A DNA stretch of 64,000 nt, taken from NCBI RefSeq assembly GCF_000220705.2, contig NZ_CP023202.1:2046001-2110000 (forward strand), in the 5' to 3' direction. This document shows, in pieces, positions 1-8,989 of the stretch. Below the pieces are notes generated by a model that searched no databases, was not told the origin of the DNA, and saw nothing but the letters and a program-made list of their open reading frames with translations. Origin of the DNA: Streptomyces xinghaiensis S187 (GTDB taxonomy: Bacteria; Actinomycetota; Actinomycetes; Streptomycetales; Streptomycetaceae). A program made the translations under genes and the position numbers. Positions within the stretch are counted from its first letter, which is position 1. Each line of letters starts with the position of its first letter.

Positions 1-161
1 CACCCCAAAGAGCACTGGATGGGCGTTTTCCACTCTCACAGGAGAGGGAGATCAACAGGGCCTCTGTGCGGCAACTCACAGGGCTGCGGTGAACCGGGTC
101 ACACGGCTCCGACCAGGGAATACGCCGACCGGCGGGGCGGCCGGAAGCGGGCGCACGACGA

Positions 162-194
162 AGGGGCGGCCCTCCTCTCGGGAGAACCGCCCCT
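162..194 (-). terminator. Terminator downstream of gatB
   Basis: An 8-bp perfect stem (AGGGGCGG at 162-169 with CCGCCCCT at 187-194) lies 46 bp past the gatB stop. A second perfect inverted repeat, GCCCGGCC/GGCCGGGC, sits at 216-233, between the stop and the first stem. Both fit termination of the gatCAB transcript. There is no T-run, as is common in Streptomyces. I see no gene in 1-161. Confidence 0.55.
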
Positions 195-239
195 CACCGG
201 ACGCCGCCGGGCAGGGCCCGGCCGGGGCCGGGCGTCCCG

Positions 240-1748
240 TCAGTCCTGCGGAGCCAGCCGCTCCAGGATCAGCTCGCGGACCCGCGCCGCGTCCGCCTGG
301 CCCCGGGTGGCCTTCATGACCGCGCCGACCAGCGCGCCCGCCGCCGCGACCTTGCCGCCGCGGATCTTGTCAGCGATGGCCGCGTTGCCCGCGATGGCCT
401 CGTCGACCGCCGCGCCGAGCGCGCCCTCGTCCGAGACGACCTTCAGGCCGCGCTTCTCGACGACCGTGTCCGGGTCGCCCTCACCGGCCAGCACGCCCTC
501 GATGACCTGGCGGGCCAGCTTGTCGTTGAGCGAGCCCTCCGCGACGAGCGCCGAGACCCGGGCGACCTGCTCCGGGGTGATCGGCAGCGCCGTCAGCTCG
601 ACGCCGTCCTCGTTGGCCCGGCGCGCCAGCTCGCCCATCCACCACTTGCGGGCCTGGTCGGCCGGGGCGCCCGCCTCGATCGTGGCGAGGATCGGCCCGA
701 TCGCGCCGGCGTTGAGCACCGACCGCATCTCGTGGTCGTTCAGGCCCCACTCCGCCTTGAGCCGCTGCCGCCGCAGCCGCGGCAGCTCGGGCAGGCCGGC
801 CCGCAGCTCCTCGATCCACTCCTTCGCCGGGGCGATCGGCACCAGGTCGGGCTCGGGGAAGTAGCGGTAGTCCTCCGCCTCCTCCTTGACCCGGCCGGGG
901 GTCGTGGAGCCGTCGTCCTCGTGGAAGTGGCGGGTCTCCTGGACGATCGTGCCGCCGGTGGAGAGCACCGCGGCGTGCCGCTGGATCTCGAAGCGTGCGG
1001 CCCGCTCGACGCTGCGCAGCGAGTTGACGTTCTTCGTCTCGGAGCGGGTGCCGAAGGTCCCGGTGCCGTGCGGGCGCAGCGACAGGTTGACGTCGCAGCG
1101 CATCTGGCCCATCTCCATCCGGGCCTCGGAGACGCCGAGGGCCCGGATCAGCTCGCGCAGCTCGGCGACGTACGCCTTGGCGACCTCGGGGGCCCGCGCG
1201 CCGGCGCCCTCGATCGGCTTGGTGACGATCTCGATCAGCGGGATGCCGGCCCGGTTGTAGTCGAGCAGGGAGTGGACGGCGCCGTGGATGCGGCCGGTCG
1301 CGCCGCCGACGTGAAGGGACTTGCCGGTGTCCTCCTCCATGTGGGCGCGCTCGATCTCCACCCGGAAGACCTCCCCGTCCTCCAGTTCGACGTCCAGGTA
1401 GCCGTTGAAGGCGATCGGCTCGTCGTACTGAGAGGTCTGGAAGTTCTTCGGCATGTCCGGATAGAAGTAGTTCTTCCGGGCGAAGCGGCACCAGGGGGCG
1501 ATCTCGCAGTGGAGCGCGAGGCCGATCCGGATGGCCGACTCGACGCCGGTCGCGTTGACGACGGGCAGCGAGCCGGGCAGGCCGAGGCAGGTCGGGCATG
1601 TCTGCGTGTTGGGCTCGGCGCCCAGGGCGGTGGAGCACCCGCAGAACATCTTGGTGGCGGTGCCGAGCTCGACATGGACCTCCAGGCCCATGACGGGGTC
1701 GTAGGACGCGAGGGCGTCCTCGTACGACACCAGTTCAGTGACGGTCAC
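240..1748 (-). CDS. gatB: Asp/Glu-tRNA amidotransferase subunit B (GatB)
   Basis: Subunit B of the cytoplasmic GatCAB complex. It binds misacylated Glu-tRNA(Gln) or Asp-tRNA(Asn), activates the side chain with ATP and lets GatA-derived ammonia amidate it. The N-terminus GLEVHVELGTATKMFCGC and the stretch KNYFYPDMPKNFQTSQYDEP are family signatures; the C-terminal part is the helical YqeY-like tRNA-binding region. The product has 502 residues, the usual length. I chose the GTG at 1748 (VTVTELVSYED) because the open frame further upstream runs into the neighbouring membrane gene and is not GatB-like. It is last in the gatC-gatA-small gene-gatB operon. Confidence 0.97.
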   Translation of the reverse strand: MTVTELVSYEDALASYDPVMGLEVHVELGTATKMFCGCSTALGAEPNTQTCPTCLGLPGSLPVVNATGVESAIRIGLALHCEIAPWCRFARKNYFYPDMPKNFQTSQYDEPIAFNGYLDVELEDGEVFRVEIERAHMEEDTGKSLHVGGATGRIHGAVHSLLDYNRAGIPLIEIVTKPIEGAGARAPEVAKAYVAELRELIRALGVSEARMEMGQMRCDVNLSLRPHGTGTFGTRSETKNVNSLRSVERAARFEIQRHAAVLSTGGTIVQETRHFHEDDGSTTPGRVKEEAEDYRYFPEPDLVPIAPAKEWIEELRAGLPELPRLRRQRLKAEWGLNDHEMRSVLNAGAIGPILATIEAGAPADQARKWWMGELARRANEDGVELTALPITPEQVARVSALVAEGSLNDKLARQVIEGVLAGEGDPDTVVEKRGLKVVSDEGALGAAVDEAIAGNAAIADKIRGGKVAAAGALVGAVMKATRGQADAARVRELILERLAPQD

Positions 1749-1761
1749 GGACTCTTCCCTC

Positions 1762-2001
1762 TCAGCCCAGCAGGACGTCGTCGTCGCCGAGGCGGCGCAG
1801 CTCGCGGACGAGGACGGCCACACCGGTGACGATGGCGGCGGCGGAGAACACCGCGTCGGCCAGCATCAGCGTGTCCTTCTCGCTCCGGGCGGTCTTCACC
1901 TGCTTCAGCACGCTCACGGCGCCGAAGAGTGTGGTGCCGATGGACAGATAGGTACCGGCCTTGGACTTCTTGAAGCCCTTGGCCTTGGAGAGATTGCTCA
2001 T
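1762..2001 (-). CDS. Small two-helix membrane protein, unknown function
   Basis: A 79-residue protein starting MSNLSKAKGFKKSKAG. A basic N-terminus is followed by two hydrophobic stretches (about residues 17-33 and 46-65), suggesting a small inner-membrane hairpin. I recognise no catalytic motif. Its ATG overlaps the gatA stop by four bases (ATGA), and gatB starts 13 bp beyond its stop, so it is translationally coupled inside the gatCAB operon. I recall a small gene at this place in other Streptomyces, but no function. Interaction with the amidotransferase is possible only by position. Confidence 0.8.
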   Translation of the reverse strand: MSNLSKAKGFKKSKAGTYLSIGTTLFGAVSVLKQVKTARSEKDTLMLADAVFSAAAIVTGVAVLVRELRRLGDDDVLLG

Positions 2002-3491
2002 AGTGCGGGTGCCTCCTCCAGCAGCGGGTGCCCCCAGCGGGCGGTGAGCGCGGCCTCGACCGCGGCGCCGACCCGGTAGAGCCGGTCGTCGGCCATGGCG
2101 GGCGCGATGATCTGCAGGCCCACCGGGAGCCCGTCCTCCGGCGCCAGGCCGCAGGGCAGGGACATGGCGGCGTTGCCGGCCAGGTTCGTCGGGATGGTGC
2201 ACAGGTCGGCGAGGTACATGGCCATCGGATCGTCCGCCCGTTCGCCGATCGGGAAGGCGGTGGTCGGGGAGGTCGGCGAGACCAGCACGTCGACCTGCTC
2301 GAACGCCTTCTCGAAGTCCCGCGTGATGAGGGTGCGGACCTTCTGCGCGGAGCCGTAGTACGCGTCGTAGTAGCCGGAGCTGAGCGCGTAGGTGCCGAGC
2401 ATGATGCGGCGCTTCACCTCGGCGCCGAAGCCCGCCTCACGGGTGAGGGCGGTGACCTCCTCGGCGGAGCGGGTGCCGTCGTCGCCGACGCGCAGGCCGT
2501 AGCGCATGGCATCGAAGCGGGCCAGGTTCGACGAGCACTCCGAGGGGGCGATCAGGTAGTACGCGGCGAGCGCCTTGTCGAAGGAGGGGCAGGAGATCTC
2601 GGTGACCTCGGCGCCCAGCTCGCGCAGCAGCTCCACGGACTCCGTGAAGCGCTGCATCACGCCGGCCTGGTAGCCCTCGCCGGCGAACTCCTTGACGACG
2701 CCGACCCGCAGGCCCTTCACATCGGCGCTGCGGGCGGCCTCGACCACCGGCGGGACCGGCCGGTCGATGGACGTCGAGTCGAGCGGGTCGTGCCCGGCGA
2801 TCGCCTCGTGCAGCAGGGCCGCGTCCAGGACCGTGCGGGCGCAGGGGCCGCCCTGGTCGAGGGAGGAGGAGAAGGCCACCATGCCGTAGCGGGAGACGGC
2901 ACCGTAGGTCGGCTTGACGCCGACGGTGCCGGTCATGGCGGCGGGCTGGCGGATGGAGCCGCCGGTGTCCGTGCCGATGGCCAGCGGGGCCTCGTACGCG
3001 GCGAGCGCAGCCGCGGAGCCGCCGCCGGAGCCGCCGGGGATCCGGGTGAGGTCCCAGGGGTTGCCGGTGGGGCCGTAGGCGCTGTTCTCGGTGGAGGAGC
3101 CCATCGCGAACTCGTCCATGTTGGCCTTGCCGAGGACGACGATGTCCGCGTCCCGCAGGCGCTGTACCAGCGTCGCGTCGTACGGCGGCAGCCAGCCCTC
3201 CAGGATCCTGGAGCCGACGGTGGTGGGGACGCCCTCGGTGGTGAAGATGTCCTTGAGCGCCAGCGGGACGCCGGCCAGCGGGCCGAGCTTCTCGCCGCGC
3301 TCGCGCTTCTCGTCGACGGCGCGGGCCCGGGCCAGCGCGCCCTCGCGGTCGACGTGGAGGAAGGCGTTCACCTTCTCGTCGACGGCCTCGATCCGGGCCA
3401 GATGGGCCTCGGCCACCTCGACGGCGGTGAGGGTGCCGGAAGCGATGGCGGCCGCGGTCTGTGCCGCGGTCAGCCTGGTCGGGTCGGTCAT
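1998..3491 (-). CDS. gatA: Asp/Glu-tRNA amidotransferase subunit A (GatA)
   Basis: The amidase subunit of GatCAB, which hydrolyses glutamine or asparagine and channels ammonia to GatB. The amidase-signature Ser-cisSer-Lys triad is visible: the lysine in PLALKDIFTTEGV (near residue 80) and the serines in the Gly/Ser-rich block GGSGGGSAAALAA through GTDTGGSIRQPAA (about residues 153-185). The 497-residue length is normal. It follows gatC with 2 bp between stop and start, and its stop overlaps the next start by 4 nt, so the operon is tightly coupled. The complex is needed in organisms lacking GlnRS and/or AsnRS, as most actinobacteria do. Confidence 0.97.
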   Translation of the reverse strand: MTDPTRLTAAQTAAAIASGTLTAVEVAEAHLARIEAVDEKVNAFLHVDREGALARARAVDEKRERGEKLGPLAGVPLALKDIFTTEGVPTTVGSRILEGWLPPYDATLVQRLRDADIVVLGKANMDEFAMGSSTENSAYGPTGNPWDLTRIPGGSGGGSAAALAAYEAPLAIGTDTGGSIRQPAAMTGTVGVKPTYGAVSRYGMVAFSSSLDQGGPCARTVLDAALLHEAIAGHDPLDSTSIDRPVPPVVEAARSADVKGLRVGVVKEFAGEGYQAGVMQRFTESVELLRELGAEVTEISCPSFDKALAAYYLIAPSECSSNLARFDAMRYGLRVGDDGTRSAEEVTALTREAGFGAEVKRRIMLGTYALSSGYYDAYYGSAQKVRTLITRDFEKAFEQVDVLVSPTSPTTAFPIGERADDPMAMYLADLCTIPTNLAGNAAMSLPCGLAPEDGLPVGLQIIAPAMADDRLYRVGAAVEAALTARWGHPLLEEAPAL

Positions 3492-3493
3492 GG

Positions 3494-3790
3494 TCAGTCC
3501 TCCCCCAGGATCTGCGGCACCTTGAAACGCTGCTGCTCCTGCGCGGGGGCTCCGGAAAGCGCCTGCTCGGGGGTGAGTGACGGGCGGACCTCGTCGGCGC
3601 GCATGACGTTCGTCAGCGGCAGGGGGTGCGAGGTCGGCGGTACATCCTCGTCGGCAACATCGGAAACGCGGGCGACCGCGCCGATGATCACGTCGAGCTG
3701 TCCGGCGAAGTGGTCGAGTTCTTCGTCCTTCAGCTCAAGACGTGACAGCCGGGCGAGGTGGGCGACCTCCTCGCGCGTGATGCCAGGCAT
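3494..3790 (-). CDS. gatC: Asp/Glu-tRNA amidotransferase subunit C (GatC)
   Basis: The small 98-residue subunit that wraps around GatA and stabilises the GatA-GatB interface. The N-terminus MPGITREEVAHLARLSRLEL is typical of GatC, as is the C-terminal segment ending in FKVPQILGED. It is first in the operon, so the promoter should lie in the 178 bp between this start and the stop of the upstream GGDEF-EAL gene. That gap is G/C-rich, and I cannot name a convincing -10 in it. Confidence 0.96.
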   Translation of the reverse strand: MPGITREEVAHLARLSRLELKDEELDHFAGQLDVIIGAVARVSDVADEDVPPTSHPLPLTNVMRADEVRPSLTPEQALSGAPAQEQQRFKVPQILGED

Positions 3791-3968
3791 TCAGCGATCC
3801 TCAGGGTTTGGTGTGTGGGTTATCCGCCCAATCCTATGGCGGTCGGCGGGTCCGGGGCGAAACCCCTTGGCGCGGGCCGCCGGACGGTGCCCGCGGGCCG
3901 GGTTCGGCAGGGCGCTCCGGGCGGGTGGCCGGGCGGCCGGGGACCGGTGCCGCCGGTGGCCCGGTGCG

Positions 3969-6371
3969 TCAGGTGACCCGTTGTTCCGAGGGGCGGTCGG
4001 AGCCCTCCGGCGGCACGCTCCTGCCGGCCGGGCGGCCGAGGCCCTGCGCGGGGCGGGGGCACTCGGTCCGTTCCGGGGTGGGCGAGGGAGCGGAGGCCGC
4101 GGCCAGTTCGGGACGGAGGGACTCCGGGCGGGCCGGTTCCGTACGGTGCGGCTCGGGGCGCGCCGGTTCGGGGCGTGAGGGGTCGTGGCGCGGCTCGGGG
4201 CGGGAGGGGTCGTGGCGCGGCTCCGGGCGGGCCGGTTCCCTGCGGGCGGGCGGCTCCGCGCGGAGCGAGGACTCGGGCCGCACCGGCAGCTCCGGGCGGA
4301 CCGGCTCGGGGCGGACGGTGGGCTCGCCGCGCTGCCAGCCGCTCTCGCCCCGCAGCCGCAGCCAGGCCGTGGTCTCGTCCGGTGGCATCGCGGCGGCGAC
4401 CAGCCAGCCCTGCACGGCGTCGCAGCCGAGGTCCCGCAGCCGCTCCCAGGTCTCGTCGTCCTCCACGCCCTCGGCGACGACGAGCAGTCCGAGGGAGTGG
4501 GCGAGGTCGACGGTGCAGCGGACGATCTCGGCGTCCTCGTTGTCGACGGCGAGCCGGGCCACGAAGGAGCGGTCGATCTTGAGCTCGCTGACCGGCAGCC
4601 GGCGCAGGTGCACCAGCGAGGAGTAGCCGGTGCCGAAGTCGTCGAGGGACATCTTGACGCCGTGCCCGGTGAGCCCGGCGAGGGTGTCCGCGGCACGCTG
4701 CGGGTCCTCCAGCAGAACGTGCTCGGTGATCTCCAGCTGGAGCGCGGACGGGGGGACGCCGTGCCGGGCGAGCCGGGCGGCGACCGAGCCGGCGAAGCCG
4801 GGGGTGTGCACGTCGCGCGGCGAGACGTTCACGGCGACCGGCACCATGAGGCCCTTGGCGCGCCAGGCGGCGACCTGGCGGAGGGCGGTCTCCAGGACGT
4901 ACTCGGTCAGATGGGGCATCAGGCCGGAGGACTCGGCGATGGCGATGAACTCGTCGGGGCTGACCCGGCCGCGCTCCGGGTGCACCCAGCGCACCAGCGC
5001 CTCCAGCCCCCGCACCCGGCCGTCGAAGCCGACCTTCGGCTGGTAGTGCAGTTCGACGTCGCCGGCGTCCAGGGCGCGGCGCAGATCGCCGAGGAGACCC
5101 AGCCGGTCGGGGGTGTTGCCGTCACGTTTTGCCTCGTAGACCTCGCACCCGCTGCGGTCCCGCTTGGCCTGGTACATCGCCACGTCGGCGCGGCGCAGCA
5201 GGTCCTCGGCGTCCAGGGCGTGGTCGGGGAAGACGGCGACGCCGGCGCTGGCCTCCAGGACGAGGGTCAGCCCGTCGAGGTCGAGCGGCGAGCCGAGTTC
5301 GCCGACGAGCCGGCGGGCCGTGCGCTGGGCGCTGGTGGTGGAGTCGGCGACGGGCAGCAGGACGGCGAACTCGTCGCCGCCCAGACGGGCGGCCTCGGCG
5401 CCGGGCGGCAGGGCGAGCTTGAGCCGCTCGGCGATCTGCAGCAGCAGCCGGTCGCCCGCGAGGTGGCCGAGGGTGTCGTTGACGGAGCGGAAGCGGTCGA
5501 GGTCGATCAGGACCAGCGCGGCGCGGGCGCCGACGCGCTCGGCGTCGTCCAGCGCGGACCAGGTGCGCTCCAGCAGCCATTGACGGTTGGGCAGGCCGGT
5601 GAGCGGGTCGCGCAGCTGCTCCTCGGCGCGGGCGCGGGCGATCCACAGGGTGGAGTCGAGGGCGATCAGCGGAACGGAGAAGAGCGGGAGGAGGACGGGC
5701 ATCTCGACGGCGACCACGCAGATCAGCGGGGCGATGCCGAGCAGGGCGACACCGACGAGCGCCTGCCGGACGAGGGCCGTCCGGGCGGCGCTGGGCAGGC
5801 CGTGCGTGCGGGGGGCCAGGCAGTACCAGAGGAGGACGCGGGTCACCAGGAGGTAGCTCAGGGCGGCCAGCACGAGTTCGGGCAGGACGAGGACGCCCCA
5901 CTCGGAGGGCTCCCAGGGCCGTTCCACCGAGGGGGAGACGCCGAAGGCGGCGAGCACCAGGGCGGCGGCTCCGATGCCGAGGATGTCGACGGAGCCGTGG
6001 AGCAGCCCCTGTCTCCAGCGCTGGTGCCGGGCCGCGCTGACCAGGACGACCACGGCGAGGCTCACCAGGACGGCCGGTACCCAGCCGTAGAGCAGCAGCA
6101 CGGCGAGGGTGAGGGCGGCGCCGGAACCGGTGCCGCCCCACCAGCGGTCGCGGCCGAGCGCCACGAGATGGCCCACGATGATGCCGGTGAGGACCGCGAG
6201 GGACCAGCCGGCGGCGCCGGTGGGGAACAGTGCCCTCCCGCCCAGCAGCACCCGGCAGACGCCGGCGGCCAGCGCGCACGCGGCCACGGCGACCGTGGCC
6301 GTCGGCAGCAGCGCGGGCGCGGTGGCCCGGCGTCCCCCTGACGCCGAGTCAGCGCTGTCGGTCGGTTTCAT
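3969..6371 (-). CDS. rmdB: Membrane GGDEF-EAL c-di-GMP turnover protein (RmdB-like)
   Basis: An 800-residue protein started at ATG 6371 (MKPTDSADS). Residues about 15-245 hold many hydrophobic segments, a membrane sensor region. A GGDEF domain begins at DPLTGLPNR (near 255) with an intact LGGDEF (near 330). An EAL domain follows with GLEALVRW (near 455), LEITEHV, DDFGTGYSSL and LKIDRSFV. Both diguanylate cyclase and phosphodiesterase residues look intact. I see no RxxD inhibitory site just before LGGDEF. The last ~115 residues are a low-complexity Arg/Pro/Glu tail built from short repeats. Position between gatC and ligA, and architecture, match Streptomyces RmdB, a c-di-GMP phosphodiesterase affecting development as I recall. 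The ortholog assignment is from memory. Confidence 0.88.
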   Translation of the reverse strand: MKPTDSADSASGGRRATAPALLPTATVAVAACALAAGVCRVLLGGRALFPTGAAGWSLAVLTGIIVGHLVALGRDRWWGGTGSGAALTLAVLLLYGWVPAVLVSLAVVVLVSAARHQRWRQGLLHGSVDILGIGAAALVLAAFGVSPSVERPWEPSEWGVLVLPELVLAALSYLLVTRVLLWYCLAPRTHGLPSAARTALVRQALVGVALLGIAPLICVVAVEMPVLLPLFSVPLIALDSTLWIARARAEEQLRDPLTGLPNRQWLLERTWSALDDAERVGARAALVLIDLDRFRSVNDTLGHLAGDRLLLQIAERLKLALPPGAEAARLGGDEFAVLLPVADSTTSAQRTARRLVGELGSPLDLDGLTLVLEASAGVAVFPDHALDAEDLLRRADVAMYQAKRDRSGCEVYEAKRDGNTPDRLGLLGDLRRALDAGDVELHYQPKVGFDGRVRGLEALVRWVHPERGRVSPDEFIAIAESSGLMPHLTEYVLETALRQVAAWRAKGLMVPVAVNVSPRDVHTPGFAGSVAARLARHGVPPSALQLEITEHVLLEDPQRAADTLAGLTGHGVKMSLDDFGTGYSSLVHLRRLPVSELKIDRSFVARLAVDNEDAEIVRCTVDLAHSLGLLVVAEGVEDDETWERLRDLGCDAVQGWLVAAAMPPDETTAWLRLRGESGWQRGEPTVRPEPVRPELPVRPESSLRAEPPARREPARPEPRHDPSRPEPRHDPSRPEPARPEPHRTEPARPESLRPELAAASAPSPTPERTECPRPAQGLGRPAGRSVPPEGSDRPSEQRVT
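4169..4222. repeat. Two 27-bp tandem repeats in the GGDEF-EAL gene tail
   Basis: Two adjacent 27-bp copies (4169-4195 and 4196-4222) differ at one base. They encode repeats of an Arg-Pro-Glu-Pro-Arg-His-Asp-Pro-Ser unit in the acidic/basic/proline tail. Unit length is a multiple of three, so copy-number change would alter tail length without a frameshift. Confidence 0.85.
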
Positions 6372-6626
6372 TCCCGTCCTCTCACAGCCGGCGGTGCCCG
6401 CCCCCGTCCGGGCCGGTCCGGGGTGGATCGTGGGCCGGACGCCCGGTGCCACCGGTCGCGGTACCGTCGCCCACGAGCTCCCACCACACGGCCGCGCACG
6501 GCGGGCGCACACCCTCAACAGTAGGCTGCCCGGCGCCTGGACGGGCAGCGATCCGCAGGGGTTGCCCGAATGCGGACCAGGCACACCGAAGCGTCTGGTA
6601 TGCGCCGAACGGGTGTCATGTGACGG

Positions 6627-8834
6627 CTACTCGGCGGATGTCTGTGCGACGTCACGGGCCGCGTCGGGACCGTGTTCGAGCAGAACGGCGAACCCCTCCT
6701 CATCCAGCACGGGAACCTTGAGCTGGACCGCCTTGTCGTGTTTGGAGCCGGGGTTGTCACCTACCACGACGAAGGCCGTCTTCTTGGAAACGGAACCGGT
6801 GACTTTCGCTCCGCGGATCTGCAACGCCTCTTTCGCGCCATCTCTGGTGTGCGAGGAGAGCGTGCCCGTGACGACGACGGTGAGTCCCTCCAGCGGACGG
6901 GGGCCCTCGTCCCGGCCGGATTCCTCCGCCATCCGCACCCCGGCGGCCCGCCACTTCTCCACGATCTCGCGGTGCCAGTCCTCGGCGAACCACTGTTTGA
7001 GCGAGGCGGCTATGGTCGGCCCGACGCCCTCGGTGGCCGCCAGCTCCTCCTCGTCCGCCTCGGCGATCCGGTCCAGCGAGCGGAACTCGCGGGCCAGCGC
7101 CTCCGCCGCGACGGGGCCCACATGGCGGATGGAGAGGCCCGTGATGATCCGGGCCAGCGGGCGCTCCTTGGCCGCGGCGATGTTCTCCAGCATGGCGAGG
7201 GTGTTCTTCTTCGGCTCGCCCTTCTGGTTGGCGAAGAAGGTGACGACCTTGGGCTCGCCGGTCTTCGGGTCGCTCTTGGGCAGCCCGGTGTCCGGGTCGA
7301 GGACGTGCGACTTGATGGGCAGCAGCTGCTCCACCGTCAGGTCGAAGAGGTCGCCCTCGTCGCGCAGCGGCGGCTCGGCCGGCTCCAGCGGCTGGGTGAG
7401 CGCGGTGGCCACCACATAGCCGAAGTTCTCGATGTCCAGCGCCTTGCGGCCCGCCAGGTAGAACACGCGCTCGCGGAGCTGCGCGGGGCAGGTGCGGGCG
7501 TTGGGGCAGCGGAGGTCGATGTCGCCCTCCTTCATGGGGCGCAGCGGCGTGCCGCAGTCGGGGCACTCGGCGGGCATCACGAACTCCCGCTCGCTGCCGT
7601 CCCGCAGGTCCGTCACCGGGCCGAGGATCTCCGGGATGACGTCCCCGGCCTTGCGCAGCACCACCGTGTCCCCGATGAGCACGCCCTTGGCCTTGACCAC
7701 CTCCTGGTTGTGGAGGGTGGCGAACTCGACCTCCGAGCCGGCGACGGTGACCGGCTCGACCACGGCGTAGGGCGTGACCCGCCCCGTGCGGCCGACGCCC
7801 ACCCGGATGTCCACCAGCTTGGTGTTCACCTCCTCGGGCGCGTACTTCCAGGCGATGGCCCAGCGCGGGGCGCGCGAGGTGGAGCCCAGCCGGCCCTGGA
7901 GGGGCACCTCGTCGACCTTGACGACGACGCCGTCGATCTCGTGCTCCACGGAGTGGCGGTTCTCGCCGTAGTACGCGATGAACTCGCGGACCCCGGCGAG
8001 GGAGTCCACCACCCTGGCGTGCGGGGTGGTGGGCAGGCCCCAGGCGCTCAGCAGGTCGTACGCCTGCGACAGCCGGTCGATGGAGAAGCCCTCGCGGGCG
8101 CCGATGCCGTGCACCACCATGTGCAGCGGGCGCGTCGCGGTGATCTTGGGGTCCTTCTGGCGGAGCGAGCCGGCGGCGGCGTTCCGCGGGTTGGCGAACG
8201 GCGGCTTGCCGGCCTCCACCAGCCGGGTGTTGAGCTCGGTGAACCGCTCCATCGGGAAGAAGACCTCCCCGCGGATCTCCACCAGCTCCGGGATGTTCTC
8301 GCCGCTCAGCCGCTCGGGGACGTCCGCGATGGTGCGGACGTTGGGCGTGATGTCCTCGCCCGTGCGGCCGTCGCCGCGGGTGGCGGCCCGGGTGAGCCGG
8401 CCGTGCTCGTACGTCAGATTGACCGCGAGGCCGTCGATCTTGAGCTCGCAGAGGAAGTGGTAGTCCGTGCCGTCCAGCTCGCGCGCGATGCGGTCGCCCC
8501 AGGACTCCAGCTCCTCGTCGTCGAAGGCGTTGTCGAGGCTGAGCATCCGCTCGCGGTGCTCGACCTCGGTGAACTCCGTCTCGTACGCCCCGGACACCTT
8601 CTGGGTGGGCGACTCGGGGGTGCGCAGCTCCGGATGCTCCTCCTCCAGCGCCTCCAGGGAGCGCAGCAGCCGGTCGAACTCGGCGTCGCTGACGACCGGG
8701 GCGTCCTTCACGTAGTAGCGGAAGCGGTGCTCCTCGACCTCCTCCGCCAGCCGCTGGTGCCGCTCCCGGGCCTCCGGGGGCACCGTCGATCCCGTCTCCG
8801 CGACTGCCTGCACCGCCTGCTCTTCACCGGCCAC
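6627..8834 (-). CDS. ligA: NAD+-dependent DNA ligase LigA
   Basis: Seals nicks in replication and repair using NAD+. The adenylated lysine is K132 in ELKIDG. The order is NTase core, OB fold, Zn finger (CPDCGTPL ... CPNARTC near residues 420-450), helix-hairpin-helix repeats, and a C-terminal BRCT domain beginning near LEGLTVVVTGTLSSHT. The 735-residue length is normal for the actinobacterial enzyme. An insertion rich in DPKTGEPK-type residues lies before the HhH region. It is an essential housekeeping gene. It lies 155 bp from the MetE-like gene, whose stop is at 8990. Confidence 0.97.
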   Translation of the reverse strand: MAGEEQAVQAVAETGSTVPPEARERHQRLAEEVEEHRFRYYVKDAPVVSDAEFDRLLRSLEALEEEHPELRTPESPTQKVSGAYETEFTEVEHRERMLSLDNAFDDEELESWGDRIARELDGTDYHFLCELKIDGLAVNLTYEHGRLTRAATRGDGRTGEDITPNVRTIADVPERLSGENIPELVEIRGEVFFPMERFTELNTRLVEAGKPPFANPRNAAAGSLRQKDPKITATRPLHMVVHGIGAREGFSIDRLSQAYDLLSAWGLPTTPHARVVDSLAGVREFIAYYGENRHSVEHEIDGVVVKVDEVPLQGRLGSTSRAPRWAIAWKYAPEEVNTKLVDIRVGVGRTGRVTPYAVVEPVTVAGSEVEFATLHNQEVVKAKGVLIGDTVVLRKAGDVIPEILGPVTDLRDGSEREFVMPAECPDCGTPLRPMKEGDIDLRCPNARTCPAQLRERVFYLAGRKALDIENFGYVVATALTQPLEPAEPPLRDEGDLFDLTVEQLLPIKSHVLDPDTGLPKSDPKTGEPKVVTFFANQKGEPKKNTLAMLENIAAAKERPLARIITGLSIRHVGPVAAEALAREFRSLDRIAEADEEELAATEGVGPTIAASLKQWFAEDWHREIVEKWRAAGVRMAEESGRDEGPRPLEGLTVVVTGTLSSHTRDGAKEALQIRGAKVTGSVSKKTAFVVVGDNPGSKHDKAVQLKVPVLDEEGFAVLLEHGPDAARDVAQTSAE

Positions 8835-8989
8835 CGTGCCGTCCTCCCGTCGCCGCCGTACGCCGCCCGCCCTGTGCGGTCGCCGCCTCTTCCCGCCGTG
8901 CCGTCATACGCCGTGCCGTGGTGCCGCCCGGGCCGTCGCGCCGTCCTTCCCCGCACCGCCCGGCCGTCCCCCGCACCGCGCCGCGGTCG

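Noticed and set aside
2028..4178. A 716-codon plus-strand frame over gatA and gatC
   Set aside because: Antisense shadow of the clearly coding gatCAB operon.
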